From Bryobacterales bacterium (GTDB taxonomy: Bacteria; Acidobacteriota; Terriglobia; Bryobacterales; Bryobacteraceae): a DNA stretch of 44,005 nt. Positions 23,823 through 32,008 of this stretch are shown one piece after another. Position 1 is the first letter of the stretch. Every line of letters begins with the position of its first letter. Location of the stretch: positions 1-44,005 of the forward strand of contig JADLBD010000275.1 of NCBI GenBank assembly GCA_020847975.1, in the 5' to 3' direction. Under the pieces are notes generated by a model that saw only the letters and a list, made by a program, of their open reading frames with translations, searched no databases and was not told where the DNA came from. Position numbers and translations under genes: made by a program.

Positions 23823-25154
23823 CTAGTTCCCTTCCCGCACGAAGAACGCCTGCTTGTCCATCTCCGGCGGCACGGCGACATCAAAGAATCCGATCATCAT
23901 CTCTTCCCAACTTTGCTCGCCCCAATGCACTTCGACACGCGGATCCGGGTTGCGCGGATTGTTGGCCGAGTTGTCGAAGATTCCGGTAACCAGCAGCCGC
24001 GTTCCGGCAGGCAGCAGGCGCGGCGTTTTCAGCCTGTAGGAAAGCTGCCAGTGAAAGTCGTAGCGGTTCACCTTCAGCAGCGTCTCGATGCGTCCGCGCG
24101 GATGCACGATCTGGTATTCGAAGCCGCTTCCGCGCAGGTGCATGTGCGGCAGCATGCTCAACAGCAGCGCTTCCCGCGGCAAAGTCCCCCAGCGCGAGAG
24201 ACGGCATTCGCGGTCGCCCGGAGGGATCACGATATCGTCCACGCCCAACTGTAGCGTGAGGACGCGCTTTGTGACGGGCTCTTTCGCAAATACCAGGCCA
24301 ATGCGCGTCTGGTCGGAAGCGGCAGTCTTCTTTGCTGTGTAGTGCAATTGCAGAATCAGGTCCGCGCCCGCGGGAACCCGCTTCGCCATTCCATCCGGCC
24401 AGGAGGAGACCGGCGATCCTGGAGTGTAGACGCCCAGAATATCCGCCTTCGTCTCACGCGCTTCGCGCAGCGCCTGTGTGTTGGAAGCCGGCGGCGCGTA
24501 CATCACGCCCGCGGGCACGCCGCGCAGCCACTTCGATCCCGCATCGCGCACGTAGAGCACGGCGTGATGCACCACCCCGGCATCGCCCGGGCGGATCTCC
24601 ACCAGCCGCACCCACCGGTCTGTCTGGAAATGGGTGGGCAGAATGAGGTACTGGTATTCAATGACAGCATCTGCCGGGATGGGAAAGGCGCGCGGCATGC
24701 CGATCACCAGGTCGGGCTTCTGGGCGGTCCAACCGGAAGGCCAATGCCGTTGGGCTGGCGCGTCCTTGGGATCGCCTTCCCTCGAGCCTTCTGCCACCCA
24801 GCGCTCCACCTTTGCCACATCCTCCGGCGGAAGGGAAGGATCGTTGGCGAATTCGCCGAAGCGGGGGTCGGCAAACCACGGCGGCATTTTCCGCAGCCGC
24901 ACGGCCTCGCGGATCGCCTTCGCCCACGGCCTGGCTTGCCGGTAAGTGAGAAGCGGCATCGGCCCGATCTCGCCTGAGCGGTGGCATGCCTGGCAATGCT
25001 TCTGAAGCACGGGCAGGATGTCTTTGGAAAAGGTTACTTCGGCATGACAGGAACGCGCCAGCAGGAGCAGCAGCCAGACAACCACGATGCTTCTACTATT
25101 GCATGCGGGAACCGGGCGGATGTATTCTGAGAGCGTGAAGAGATATTCCGCCAT
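23823..25154 (-). CDS. Exported c-haem protein fused to a PHM-type copper monooxygenase-like domain
   Basis: The 443-residue protein has an N-terminal hydrophobic segment (residues about 23-38) that looks like a signal peptide, then one c-type haem motif CQACH (Cys54, Cys57, His58). The rest resembles the PHM/dopamine-beta-monooxygenase fold and keeps its copper ligands in order: VVHHAV (His196, His197), LQLHYT (His271), LPHMHLRG (His337, His339) and SWEEMM (Met419 or Met420). These correspond to the CuH and CuM sites of PHM by my recollection of that family, not by alignment. The start is uncertain. ATG 25154 (or 25157) gives a long n-region and overlaps the divergent small gene; GTG 25085 would remove the overlap but leave no basic n-region. 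It is divergent from a CusCBA-type operon, which fits a copper enzyme. Substrate unknown. Confidence 0.8.
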   Translation of the reverse strand: MAEYLFTLSEYIRPVPACNSRSIVVVWLLLLLARSCHAEVTFSKDILPVLQKHCQACHRSGEIGPMPLLTYRQARPWAKAIREAVRLRKMPPWFADPRFGEFANDPSLPPEDVAKVERWVAEGSREGDPKDAPAQRHWPSGWTAQKPDLVIGMPRAFPIPADAVIEYQYLILPTHFQTDRWVRLVEIRPGDAGVVHHAVLYVRDAGSKWLRGVPAGVMYAPPASNTQALREARETKADILGVYTPGSPVSSWPDGMAKRVPAGADLILQLHYTAKKTAASDQTRIGLVFAKEPVTKRVLTLQLGVDDIVIPPGDRECRLSRWGTLPREALLLSMLPHMHLRGSGFEYQIVHPRGRIETLLKVNRYDFHWQLSYRLKTPRLLPAGTRLLVTGIFDNSANNPRNPDPRVEVHWGEQSWEEMMIGFFDVAVPPEMDKQAFFVREGN

Positions 25155-25473
25155 CATTAGCTCTGCGCTTGCGGCTCTTCTCTTCCTTCTCTGCGGTGTG
25201 TGCGCGGCCAACTGCGCAACCGTCACGGCAACACCCAAGCACGATTGCTGCCCGTCCTCGAAGAAGACGACGGACACGGCTCCGAAAGAGTGCCCCTCGC
25301 TCGCCGTGAGCAAACTTGCCGTAGCCGTGGACCTCCACACAATATCCGCGGCGTTGCCCGCTGCGCCCATTGCGCAAATGCCTGCGCCCGGGGTGAATGC
25401 GGAAGCGCGGCTTACGAACGTATCGCACCCGCCGCCGGGTTTTCCGAACTCCCTCTCCGTCCTCCGCATCTGA
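25120..25473 (+). CDS. Small exported Cys-containing protein leading the metal-efflux operon
   Basis: The 117-residue product has a signal-peptide-like N-terminus (VKRYSAIISSALAALLFLLC to about residue 31). The short mature part contains HDCCPSS (His41, Cys43, Cys44), a further Cys58, and a low-complexity Ala/Pro tail. A GTG at 25135 would give a neater signal peptide and is a real alternative to ATG 25120. The gene precedes the TolC-type gene by 56 bases on the same strand, so it is probably the first gene of the cus-type operon. The paired Cys and His suggest metal binding, as in small periplasmic metal chaperones or sensors, but it lacks the CusF fold signature and no family is recognised. 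Its 5' end overlaps that of the divergent haem/copper gene if both upstream starts are used. Confidence 0.6.
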   Translation: MYSESVKRYSAIISSALAALLFLLCGVCAANCATVTATPKHDCCPSSKKTTDTAPKECPSLAVSKLAVAVDLHTISAALPAAPIAQMPAPGVNAEARLTNVSHPPPGFPNSLSVLRI

Positions 25474-25529
25474 TCCTCCAGCCTCAGCTCTAGCCCTGCC
25501 AGCGTTTGCGATTCCTCTGGAGGTTTCTT

Positions 25530-26783
25530 ATGCCTTTATTTGCTGTACTGCTGTGTCTTATTCCGTCCGCCAGCGCCGCCGGCCCGATTCTGCAAGCGCT
25601 CATCGACGAGGCGCTTCGCAATAACCCCGAAGTCGCGGCTGCCGGGAAGGCCTATCAGGCCGCCACGCGCCGCGGCCGGCAGGTGAGCGCGCTCCCCGAG
25701 ACGATGTTTTCCGCTGGCTATGCGAGTAGCGGAAGGCCGTGGCCGGGAGCGGGCCTCGGCGTGGATCCCACCTCGAACATCGGGTTCATGGTCACGCAGG
25801 AATTTCCTTTTCCCGGCAAGCGCGAACTGCGCGGAAAGATCGCCGATACGGAGGCGCAGGCGGAATACCAGGACTACCGCGCGGCGCAGCTCGCGGTCGT
25901 CTCGCGCCTCAAGCAGGCCTATTACCGCCTCGGTTACACCTACGCCGCGATGGACGTCCTGAATAAAAACAAAGATCTGCTGACACGTTTTTTGCGCATC
26001 ACCGAAGTTCGTTATTCGGTGGGCAGCGCCAGCCAGCAGGACGTCTTCAAGGCCCAGACCCAACTGGCCATTCTCGAGACGCGGCTGGTGCAGTTGAACC
26101 GGGATCAGCAGGCGCGGCAGGCGGAGATTCTCAGCCTCCTCAACCGTCCGCCCGCGAGCGCGCCGGTTGGCCGTGTGGCGCTGCCGAAGCCGCCAAAACT
26201 CGCCAGGACTCTTGACGATCTCTACGCCATGGCGAACGGACACGCGCCCATGATCCAGCGCGAGCAGCGCATCGTCCTTCGCAACCAGCTCGCCACCAAC
26301 CTCGCCCGAAAGGATTTCTACCCCGATTACTCCGTCTCCGGCGGCTACTTCAATATGGGCGGCATGCCGGACATGTATCAGCTCCGCGTCGACTTCAAGC
26401 TCCCCACTTCCTTCTTCCGCAAACAGCGCGCCGCGGTGGAAGAGCAGGCGGCGCTGGTGAGCCAGGCGCGCCGGGCGCTCGAGGCAACCGCGCAAAGCCT
26501 TGCCTTCCGCCTCAAGGACGACTATCTCATGTATGAGACCTCGCAGCGCCTGATGGACCTTTACGAAAAAACCGTCGTCCCGCAGTCGAGCCTTGCGCTC
26601 GAATCGTCGCTGGCCAGCTACAGCAACGGCTCCGTCGATTTCCTCTCCGTCCTCACCAACTACCTCACGATGGTCGACTTCGAGATGAACTACTACGAAG
26701 AGTTGCTCAACGTGAACCTCGCGCTGGCTCGCCTGGAAGAGATGGCGGGGACCATATCCTTCGAACAGGAGGCCTCGAAATGA
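25530..26783 (+). CDS. TolC-family outer-membrane efflux protein (CusC/CzcC-like)
   Basis: The 417-residue protein has a signal peptide (MPLFAVLLCLIPSASA) and the two-repeat helical-hairpin plan of TolC/CusC proteins: LIDEALRNNPEVAAAGKAY at about 23-41, the FMVTQEFPFPGKRELRGK beta/turn segment, long coiled-coil helices, and SLASYSNGSVDFLSVLTNYL near the C-terminus. ATG 25530 is fixed by a GGAGG site 6 bases upstream; an in-frame TTG at 25506 is less likely. The stop overlaps the ATG of the membrane-fusion gene by four bases (ATGA), so the operon is translationally coupled. It forms the outer-membrane channel of the tripartite metal exporter. The ligand set, copper/silver or other divalent metals, is not determined by this subunit. 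Confidence 0.88.
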   Translation: MPLFAVLLCLIPSASAAGPILQALIDEALRNNPEVAAAGKAYQAATRRGRQVSALPETMFSAGYASSGRPWPGAGLGVDPTSNIGFMVTQEFPFPGKRELRGKIADTEAQAEYQDYRAAQLAVVSRLKQAYYRLGYTYAAMDVLNKNKDLLTRFLRITEVRYSVGSASQQDVFKAQTQLAILETRLVQLNRDQQARQAEILSLLNRPPASAPVGRVALPKPPKLARTLDDLYAMANGHAPMIQREQRIVLRNQLATNLARKDFYPDYSVSGGYFNMGGMPDMYQLRVDFKLPTSFFRKQRAAVEEQAALVSQARRALEATAQSLAFRLKDDYLMYETSQRLMDLYEKTVVPQSSLALESSLASYSNGSVDFLSVLTNYLTMVDFEMNYYEELLNVNLALARLEEMAGTISFEQEASK

Positions 26784-28039
26784 AGTTCCTCAAGTTCCTC
26801 GGCCTTCTCGTTCTGCTTGCCGCCGGCTTCGTGGGCGGGGTCATCTGGCGCAGCACCGCCGGACGCCCGCAGGCAGCGGCCAAATCCGAAGAGCGCAAGC
26901 CGCTGTATTGGGTGGACCCCATGCATCCCGCTTATAAATCCGATAAGCCCGGCATCGCTCCCGATTGCGGCATGCAGCTTGTTCCGGTCTATGAAGAGCC
27001 CGCCGGACACAAGCACGAGGAAATGGCGCCCATGCCGGAAGGCACAATCCGGATCCCGCCGGAAAAGCAGCAGTTGATCAACGTGCAGTTCGGCGTTGTC
27101 GAACTCGCCTCCGCGGCGGAGACGATCCGTGCCGTGGGCAGGGCGGCCGTGGATGAAACGCGCATCCACCACGTCCACACGCGCGTGGATGGATACGTCG
27201 AGAAGGTCTACGCCGATTTCACGGGAAAGTTCGTGAAGCGCGGCGACCCGCTGCTCACCATCTACAGTCCCGAAATGCTCGCCACGCAGCAGGAGCTTCT
27301 GCTGGCCATCAAGGGCCGCGATCAGCTTCACTCGAGCACGCTCGATACCGTCCCGGCGCAGATGGCCAGTCTGATCGAGGCTTCCAAACAGCGCCTGGCG
27401 CGATGGGAGCTTTCCGCCGGACAGATCGAGGAGGTGATTCGCACCGGAGCACCCATCCGCAGCTACACGCTGTTTGCCAGCGACGACGGCTACATCACCA
27501 CTCGCAATGCGTTTCCGCACCAACAGGTGACGCCCGCGATGGATCTTTACACCGTCGTCGATCTCAGCCGTGTATGGATCATCGCCGATATCTTCGAGGC
27601 GGACGCGGCGGCGATTCGCATGGGCGCGCCGGCTCTCATCACCGCGGCGTATGACCGCGCCCTCTCGCTGCGCGGCACGGTGAGCTACATCCAGCCCGAG
27701 TTCGACGCGCAGTCCCGCACGCTGAAGGTTCGCATCGAAGTCCCCAACCCCGAGCTGCGGTTGAAACCCGGCATGTTTGTGGATGTCGATTTCCGGCTGG
27801 CCACCACGCCGCGGCTCGTCGTGCCCGAGGATGCCGTTCTCGATACCGGGGAACGCAAGACGGTCTTCGTGGATCACGGCGAGGGAAACCTCGAGCCGCG
27901 CGAAGTGGAAACCGGCGAACACATCGACGGCCGCGTCGCCATTCTCAAAGGACTCAAGCAGGGCGAGCGCATCGTCACCAGCGGCGTCTTCCTCATCGAT
28001 TCCGAGAGCCGGCTGAGAACAGGCCACAGCCATGATTGA
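26780..28039 (+). CDS. RND efflux periplasmic adaptor with heavy-metal-binding domain (CusB-like)
   Basis: The 419-residue membrane-fusion protein has an N-terminal membrane anchor (LKFLGLLVLLAAGFVGGVIW). A short heavy-metal-binding domain follows, with YWVDPMHPAYKSDKPGIAP and DCGMQL; Met48, His49, Cys63 and Met65 are possible ligands. The usual adaptor core comes next: a barrel-sandwich segment (HHVHTRVDGYVEKVYADFTG), a helical hairpin, the beta-barrel and a C-terminal domain with VVPEDAVLDTGERKTVFVDH. Its ATG overlaps the previous stop by 4 bases and its stop overlaps the cusA-like ATG by 8 bases. It joins the inner-membrane pump to the outer-membrane channel and may deliver metal to it. 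Confidence 0.9.
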   Translation: MKFLKFLGLLVLLAAGFVGGVIWRSTAGRPQAAAKSEERKPLYWVDPMHPAYKSDKPGIAPDCGMQLVPVYEEPAGHKHEEMAPMPEGTIRIPPEKQQLINVQFGVVELASAAETIRAVGRAAVDETRIHHVHTRVDGYVEKVYADFTGKFVKRGDPLLTIYSPEMLATQQELLLAIKGRDQLHSSTLDTVPAQMASLIEASKQRLARWELSAGQIEEVIRTGAPIRSYTLFASDDGYITTRNAFPHQQVTPAMDLYTVVDLSRVWIIADIFEADAAAIRMGAPALITAAYDRALSLRGTVSYIQPEFDAQSRTLKVRIEVPNPELRLKPGMFVDVDFRLATTPRLVVPEDAVLDTGERKTVFVDHGEGNLEPREVETGEHIDGRVAILKGLKQGERIVTSGVFLIDSESRLRTGHSHD

Positions 28040-31000
28040 CCGCATCATCGAATTTGCAGGAGCCAACAAATTCCTCGTCCTGCTGCTCACAGCGGCAGCC
28101 GCGGTGGGCGGCTACTGGTCAATGATGAATGTGCCTCTCGACGCCATTCCCGATTTGAGCGATACGCAGGTGATCATCTACTCGCGCTGGGACCGCAGCC
28201 CGGACATCGTCGAGGACCAGGTGACTTACCCGGTGGTCACCGCCATGCTCGGCGCGCCGCGGGTCAAGGACGTGCGCGGCTTTTCTGACTTCGGCTATTC
28301 CTACGTCTACGTCATCTTCGATGAGGGCACAGACATCTATTGGGCCCGTTCGCGCACTCTCGAATATCTGTCCGCTGTTCTGCCGCGGCTCCCCCAGGGA
28401 GTGAAGACCGAACTCGGCCCGGATGCCACCGGACTCGGCTGGGTCTTCCAATACGCGCTGGTCGACAGCAGCGGAAAGCACAGCCTCGCGGATCTGCGGT
28501 CGCTCCAGGATTGGTATCTCCGCTATCACCTCAAGTCGGTCCCCGGAGTGGCCGAGGTGGCTCCGCTCAGCGGCTTCGTGCGCCAGTATCAGATCAAGCT
28601 CGATCCGGTCCGGCTGCAAGCCTACCGCATTCCGATCGGCAAGGTGCTCGATGCCGTCCGCGCCGGCAACAATGACGTCGGGGGCCGGTTGCTCGAATTC
28701 AGCGGGGCGGAGTACATGGTGCGCGGACGCGGCTACGCGCGCTCGACGCGGGACCTCGAAAAAATCGTCCTTGCCACGTCGGCTTCCTCCGTGCCGGTCC
28801 GCGTGAAGGACGTAGGGGAAGTGACGCTCGGCCCGGACATCCGCCGCGGCGTCGCCGACCTCGATGGCAAAGGCGATGTGGCCGCCGGTATTGTGGTGAT
28901 GCGCGAGGGGGAGAACGCTCTGCGCGTCATTGACCGGGTGAAGCAGAAGATTCGCGATATCTCGCCCGGCCTTCCATCGGGCGTGCGGATCGAGACCGTC
29001 TACGATCGCTCCAGCCTGATACTGCGCTCGATTGACAACCTCAAGAGCACGCTCATCGAAGAACTCGTCATTGTTTCGCTTGTCATTCTCGTCTTCCTGT
29101 GGCACATCCCGAGCGCTCTCATTCCCATCATCACCATCCCGGTGGCGGTGCTCATCTCGTTCATTCCCATGCGGGCGATGGGCATCACGTCGAACATCAT
29201 GTCGCTTGGGGGCATCGCTATCGCCATTGGGGCCATGGTGGACGCCGCCATCGTTGTCGTCGAGCAGACGCACAAGAAACTGGAGGAATGGGAGCGCACC
29301 GGACGGCGGAAGGACTACCACCGCGTGGTAATCGACGCCGTGAAGGAAGTAGGCGGGCCGAGCTTTTTCGCGCTGCTCGTGATCGCCGTTTCCTTCCTTC
29401 CGGTGCTCTCGCTCGAAGCGCAGGAAGGGCGGCTCTTCAAGCCGCTCGCCTACACCAAGAACTTCACCATGATCGTGGCGGCTATCCTGGCCATCACGCT
29501 TGACCCCGCGCTGCGCCTGCTGTTCACGCACATGAAGAACTTCGAGTTCCGGCCGCGGTGGCTTAGCCGGGCGGCGAACGCGGTGCTGGTGGGCGCCATT
29601 CATTCGGAAGAGACGCACCCCATCAGCAAGCTGCTCATCCATGTCTACGAGCCCGTCTGCGCCTTCGCCTTGCGCTGGAAGTACGTGGTGATCCTCACCG
29701 CGGTCGCGCTGGTGGCGGCAACATTTCCCGTCTATCAACGGCTCGGCTCGGAGTTCATGCCTCCGCTCGACGAAGGCTCTCTCATGTACATGCCGTCCAC
29801 ACTGCCCGGCATCTCCATCGGCGAAGCTGAACGGCTGTTGCAGGTGCAGGACCGTATTCTCATGAGCTTTCCGGAAGTCGAGCGAGTGTTCGGCAAAGCA
29901 GGAAGGGCGGAAACTTCCACCGATCCGGCGCCGCTCTCGATGGCGGAGACCACAATCCTATTGAAGCCGAAGAGCGAGTGGCGCAAGGTCCCCACCTGGT
30001 ATTCCGACTGGGCTCCCGAGTGGGCGCAGCGCGTCTTCCGGCGCTTCACTCCCGATCACATCTCGACGGACCAGCTCATCGATCAGATGAACGCGAAGCT
30101 GAGTTTCCCCGGCGTCAGCAACGCCTGGACCATGCCCATCAAGAACCGGATCGACATGCTCACCACGGGTATCCGCACGCCGGTGGGCATCAAGATCTAC
30201 GGCGCCGATATCCATCTCATCGAGAGCCTCGGCACGCAGATTGAGCGGATCCTGCAAGACGTTCCCGGGACGCGCAGCGTGTTCTCCGAGCGCACCGGAG
30301 GCGGCTACTTTCTCGATTTCGACTGGAAGCGCGACAACCTCGCCCGCTACGGATTGAGCATCGACGATGCGCAGATGGTGGTGATGTCGGCTATCGGCGG
30401 GGACAACATCACCACCACCATCGAAGGCCGGGAACGCTACCCGGTGAGCGTGCGTTATTTTCGCGACTACCGCAGCAACCTCAATGAACTGAGCCGCGTG
30501 CTGGTGCCCGTGATGGACGGGCGCATGCAGATCCCCATTTCGCAACTGGCCGATATCCGCCTGCGCAGCGGCCCCGCCATGCTGCGCGACGAGAACGGCA
30601 TGCTGAACGGCTACGTCTATGTGGATGTCGCCGGGCGGGACATCGGCGGGTACGTGAACGAGGCGAAGGAACTGGTGCGGCGGAAGCTGAGCATGCCCGC
30701 CGGATACTCGCTGGTGTGGAGCGGGCAGTACGAGGCGATGCAACGCGTACAGGAGAAGCTGAAGGTTGTGGTGCCGCTGACGCTGTTCCTGATTGTGCTG
30801 CTGCTGTATCTCAACACCAAATCCGGCGTGAAGACCGCCATCATCCTGCTGGCGGTTCCCTTCTCCGCCGTGGGAGCCGTCTGGCTGCTGCACCTGCTCG
30901 ATTACAACATGAGCATCGGCGTTTGGGTGGGCCTCATCGCGCTGCTCGGCGTGGATGCCGAAACCGGGGTTTTCATGCTGCTCTACCTGGACCTGGCCTA

Positions 31001-31295
31001 CGATGCGGCGAAGCAGGAAGGACGTTTGAACAGCCTGCGTGATTTGCAGGAATGTATTCTTCACGGAGCGGTGAAACGCATCCGGCCGAAGTTCATGACC
31101 GTGGCCACGATGTTTTTCGGCCTGGCGCCCATCATGTGGTCGGACGGCGCCGGGGCCGACGTGATGAAACGCATCGCCGCTCCAATGATCGGCGGCATCT
31201 TCACCTCCTTTATTCTCGAACTGATTGTTTATCCCGCTGTGTATGAGGTATGGAAATGGCACTTCGAATTGAAGCGCGCACTGGCGCGTGGCTGA
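28032..31295 (+). CDS. cusA: Heavy-metal RND efflux pump, inner-membrane subunit (CusA/CzcA family)
   Basis: The 1087-residue protein is a complete HME-RND transporter with two sets of membrane helices and large periplasmic loops. Family motifs are VPLDAIPDLSDTQVIIYS at the N-terminus, SLGGIAIAIGAMVDAAIVVV with the TM4 acidic residue, PSTLPGISIGEAE, and GADVMKRIAAPMIGG near the end. By remembered comparison with E. coli CusA, two of its substrate methionines have counterparts in PLSMAETT and RIDMLTTG. The third, in a RYGM context there, aligns with Leu in RYGLSIDDAQ, so Cu/Ag specificity is likely but not proven. It is encoded in a coupled operon with the TolC and adaptor genes and is followed by an overlapping secreted-protein gene. 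Confidence 0.93.
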   Translation: MIDRIIEFAGANKFLVLLLTAAAAVGGYWSMMNVPLDAIPDLSDTQVIIYSRWDRSPDIVEDQVTYPVVTAMLGAPRVKDVRGFSDFGYSYVYVIFDEGTDIYWARSRTLEYLSAVLPRLPQGVKTELGPDATGLGWVFQYALVDSSGKHSLADLRSLQDWYLRYHLKSVPGVAEVAPLSGFVRQYQIKLDPVRLQAYRIPIGKVLDAVRAGNNDVGGRLLEFSGAEYMVRGRGYARSTRDLEKIVLATSASSVPVRVKDVGEVTLGPDIRRGVADLDGKGDVAAGIVVMREGENALRVIDRVKQKIRDISPGLPSGVRIETVYDRSSLILRSIDNLKSTLIEELVIVSLVILVFLWHIPSALIPIITIPVAVLISFIPMRAMGITSNIMSLGGIAIAIGAMVDAAIVVVEQTHKKLEEWERTGRRKDYHRVVIDAVKEVGGPSFFALLVIAVSFLPVLSLEAQEGRLFKPLAYTKNFTMIVAAILAITLDPALRLLFTHMKNFEFRPRWLSRAANAVLVGAIHSEETHPISKLLIHVYEPVCAFALRWKYVVILTAVALVAATFPVYQRLGSEFMPPLDEGSLMYMPSTLPGISIGEAERLLQVQDRILMSFPEVERVFGKAGRAETSTDPAPLSMAETTILLKPKSEWRKVPTWYSDWAPEWAQRVFRRFTPDHISTDQLIDQMNAKLSFPGVSNAWTMPIKNRIDMLTTGIRTPVGIKIYGADIHLIESLGTQIERILQDVPGTRSVFSERTGGGYFLDFDWKRDNLARYGLSIDDAQMVVMSAIGGDNITTTIEGRERYPVSVRYFRDYRSNLNELSRVLVPVMDGRMQIPISQLADIRLRSGPAMLRDENGMLNGYVYVDVAGRDIGGYVNEAKELVRRKLSMPAGYSLVWSGQYEAMQRVQEKLKVVVPLTLFLIVLLLYLNTKSGVKTAIILLAVPFSAVGAVWLLHLLDYNMSIGVWVGLIALLGVDAETGVFMLLYLDLAYDAAKQEGRLNSLRDLQECILHGAVKRIRPKFMTVATMFFGLAPIMWSDGAGADVMKRIAAPMIGGIFTSFILELIVYPAVYEVWKWHFELKRALARG

Positions 31296-31993
31296 TGGCG
31301 CTGCTCGCGGTTGTTCCGGCCGCGGGGCAGCAGGGTTACACCTATCAGGTGAGGCATGAGCACTGGCGCAAGTTCTGTACCGGCACGCTCACCATCACCG
31401 CCGAAGGGGTCACGTACGCCGAAGCGCCCGGCAAGAAGAAGAAGGACCTGCATCACTTCGCCTGGAAATATCCTGACATTCAGCAACTGTCGCTCGAACC
31501 GGGGCGCCTGACAGTGCTCACCTACGAGGATGTACGGCTCAAATTCGGCGCGGACCGGGAATTTCGCTTCGCCCTTGGGAAAGGCCAGTCGTTCGAGCAA
31601 GCGTACCCCTTGTTGAGCAAACTCGACCAGCGTTTTGTCGCGGAGATCCCGCTGCCGGTAGAGAATCCGCAATGGAGCATACCGGTGAAACATCTTTACC
31701 GGCTGGGCGGTTCGCAGGGTGAACTGCTGGTGGGCGCGGACCGCATTGTGTACCGCGCGGCCAAGCCGCACGAATCGCGAACGTGGCGGTTCGAGGATAT
31801 CGAAAGCATCTCGACAGGCGGCCCGTTCTCGCTGACTCTCACCACCTTCGAACGGTCGCGCGCCCATTACGGGAGCCGGAAGGATTTCCACTTCCAACTC
31901 AAGGAGGCAATGCCGGAAGCCCGCTTCCAGGCCTTGTGGCGAAAGCTCGAGAGCTTCCACACATCGAACGCGCTGGCGAGGGCCCAACAATGA
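31256..31993 (+). CDS. Hypothetical exported protein with two PH-like halves, coupled to cusA
   Basis: The 245-residue protein has a signal peptide (MALRIEARTGAWLMALLAVV). The mature part shows two similar halves. Each has a short strand set with a G(T/E)L(T/L) start and V(T)Y, a basic patch, then W-x-x-(x)D-I and a later beta run (YPDIQQLSLEPGRLTVLTYE in half 1, RFEDIESISTGGPFSLTLTT in half 2), followed by a helix. This pattern resembles bacterial PH-like domains but no family is firmly recognised. ATG 31256 is chosen because a GAGG site lies 7 bases upstream. ATG 31250 and ATG 31295 (sharing its A with the cusA TGA) are alternatives. The 40-base overlap with cusA implies coupled expression and a role near the efflux system. 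Confidence 0.7.
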   Translation: MALRIEARTGAWLMALLAVVPAAGQQGYTYQVRHEHWRKFCTGTLTITAEGVTYAEAPGKKKKDLHHFAWKYPDIQQLSLEPGRLTVLTYEDVRLKFGADREFRFALGKGQSFEQAYPLLSKLDQRFVAEIPLPVENPQWSIPVKHLYRLGGSQGELLVGADRIVYRAAKPHESRTWRFEDIESISTGGPFSLTLTTFERSRAHYGSRKDFHFQLKEAMPEARFQALWRKLESFHTSNALARAQQ

Positions 31994-32008
31994 GGCCCGG
32001 CTGCCTCA
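31991..32008. terminator. Hairpin made of the two convergent stop codons
   Basis: TGAGGC (31991-31996) and GCCTCA (32003-32008) pair perfectly with a 6-base loop. The left arm begins with the TGA of the plus-strand gene and the right arm ends with the TGA (read as TCA) of the minus-strand RraA-like gene. It is placed to serve both convergent genes, though neither side has a T-tract. Confidence 0.45.

Noticed and set aside
28119..29738. A 539-codon minus-strand frame inside cusA
   Set aside because: It is antisense to a complete RND pump and rich in His, Asp and Arg, as shadow frames here are.
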